Assembly (NCBI GenBank): GCA_945946665.1
Contig: CAMEWO010000007.1
Coordinates: 1-64,000 of the forward strand
Reading direction: 5' to 3'
Source of the DNA: an uncultured Eubacterium sp.
GTDB taxonomy: Bacteria > Bacillota > Clostridia > Lachnospirales > Lachnospiraceae
DNA: 64,000 bases
Shown: piece after piece, positions 63,493 to 64,000 of the stretch
How positions within the stretch are numbered: position 1 is the stretch's first letter
How the letters are laid out: each line of letters starts with the position of its first letter
The notes under the pieces: generated by a model
Seen by the model: the letters and a program-made list of their open reading frames with translations, nothing else
Database searches by the model: none
What the model was told of the DNA's origin: nothing
Position numbers and translations under genes: made by a program

Positions 63493-64000
63493 TTGGTACT
63501 TGGGGAAGATTTGGCTATTCTACAATTACAATTTACGGAAACTCATTATCAAAATACGATATAACTATAATTCCATTAATGATAAACCGGTCTGATTTTG
63601 ACACACGTCTCCCAAGGAATTCACAGTGGAGTATCGAAACATATTACAGACTCATGCTTATGGATATATTACCTGACAACATTGACAGAATCATATATCT
63701 TGATGTTGACTTAATAATAAATGGCTCTGTTGAAGAATTCTATCATGTGGATTTCAAAGGGGATGAAGTTATTGTAGCTGACGACAGTAACGGCAAACGT
63801 TCACGTGATACTTTTGGAAGTAAACAAGCTGAAATGTTCAAAGATATGCTTGATAATGGATTCAGATATTTCAATGCTGGTGTTATGCTCTTTAATGTTC
63901 AAGAAATCCGAAAAATACATAATTTTAATACATATATGAAAGCTGTTGAAGAATGGGATTATGCTAAAAAAACTATATTCTATAATGAACTCTTAGAAAA
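63493..64000 (+). pseudogene. GT8-family glycosyltransferase, 5'-truncated, frameshifted, cut by window edge
   Basis: The frame from about 63552 to the end encodes GT8-type sequence: WSIETYYRLMLMDILPDNID, then the metal-binding DVDLIINGSVEEFYHVD and FRYFNAGVMLFN. The preceding part (LVLGEDLAILQLQFTETHYQ, from 63493) lies in another frame, and the usual N-terminal 40-60 residues are missing. A frameshift therefore falls near 63545-63552. A possible start codon (ATG 63579) has no ribosome site. The 3' end is outside the window. Confidence 0.7.

Overview
The window reads as chromosome of a low-GC, motile, anaerobic Firmicute, most likely a Lachnospiraceae-type gut or rumen bacterium. The evidence is the strong AGGAGG ribosome sites, AT-rich promoters, a chemotaxis receptor, many c-di-GMP proteins, intracellular GH43 glycosidases, a ferredoxin-dependent 2-oxoacid oxidoreductase and a DUF6033-like protein. 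I do not name a genus. I saw no rRNA, tRNA, CRISPR array, complete insertion sequence or phage.

Layout. 1-4.7 kb (+): a membrane diguanylate cyclase, then a chemotaxis receptor followed by a lone TRAP-type solute-binding lipoprotein. 4.7-15.8 kb: a cysteine desulfurase, a lipoprotein, a small structured repeat, a MATE exporter, about 0.8 kb of nested palindromic repeats, a large beta-propeller protein that may act on pectin, a 146-bp palindrome, a CDP-alcohol phosphatidyltransferase/phospholipase D pair downstream of thioredoxin and thioredoxin reductase, and a VapBC-like pair. 15.8-21.3 kb: two coiled-coil or charged proteins, a cation/proton antiporter, a cupin and a GH43 glycosidase with paired operator-like repeats.

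21.3-27.1 kb (-): a complete fructose PTS operon (fruK-fruA-ptsH-ptsI-fruR). It has its own HPr and enzyme I, and the HPr has Lys in place of the regulatory Ser46. 27.2-41.7 kb (-) is dense signalling: a GGDEF-EAL protein, a hybrid kinase with an HD-GYP response regulator, and an operon of CHASE2-cyclase, TIM-barrel protein, GAF-HD-GYP protein, FecR protein and glycosyltransferase. 41.7-50.5 kb: a secreted protein, a small patch of decayed phage-type DNA-binding genes (KilA-N, ORF6N, HTH), a polytopic membrane protein, an M20 dipeptidase and a cytoplasmic hybrid kinase.

50.5-60.8 kb: a GH43 gene with a vestigial membrane-segment frame directly behind it. Divergent from it, under a near-consensus promoter, is a seven-gene operon: AMP-forming acyl-CoA ligase, iorA, iorB, phenylacetate-CoA ligase, ACT protein, amidohydrolase and Na+/solute symporter. 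The best reading is uptake and CoA activation of aryl acids, then reductive carboxylation to aryl-pyruvates for aromatic amino acid synthesis. 60.8-64 kb: decayed fragments, an XRE regulator translationally linked to an unrecognised 547-residue protein, and a broken GT8 glycosyltransferase cut by the window edge.

Intergenic stretches over 300 bases are 6640-6982 (repeat plus promoter), 8339-9225 (palindromic repeats), 52174-52561 (divergent promoters), 60708-61169 (terminator, gene remnant, hairpins) and 63187-63492 (little recognisable).
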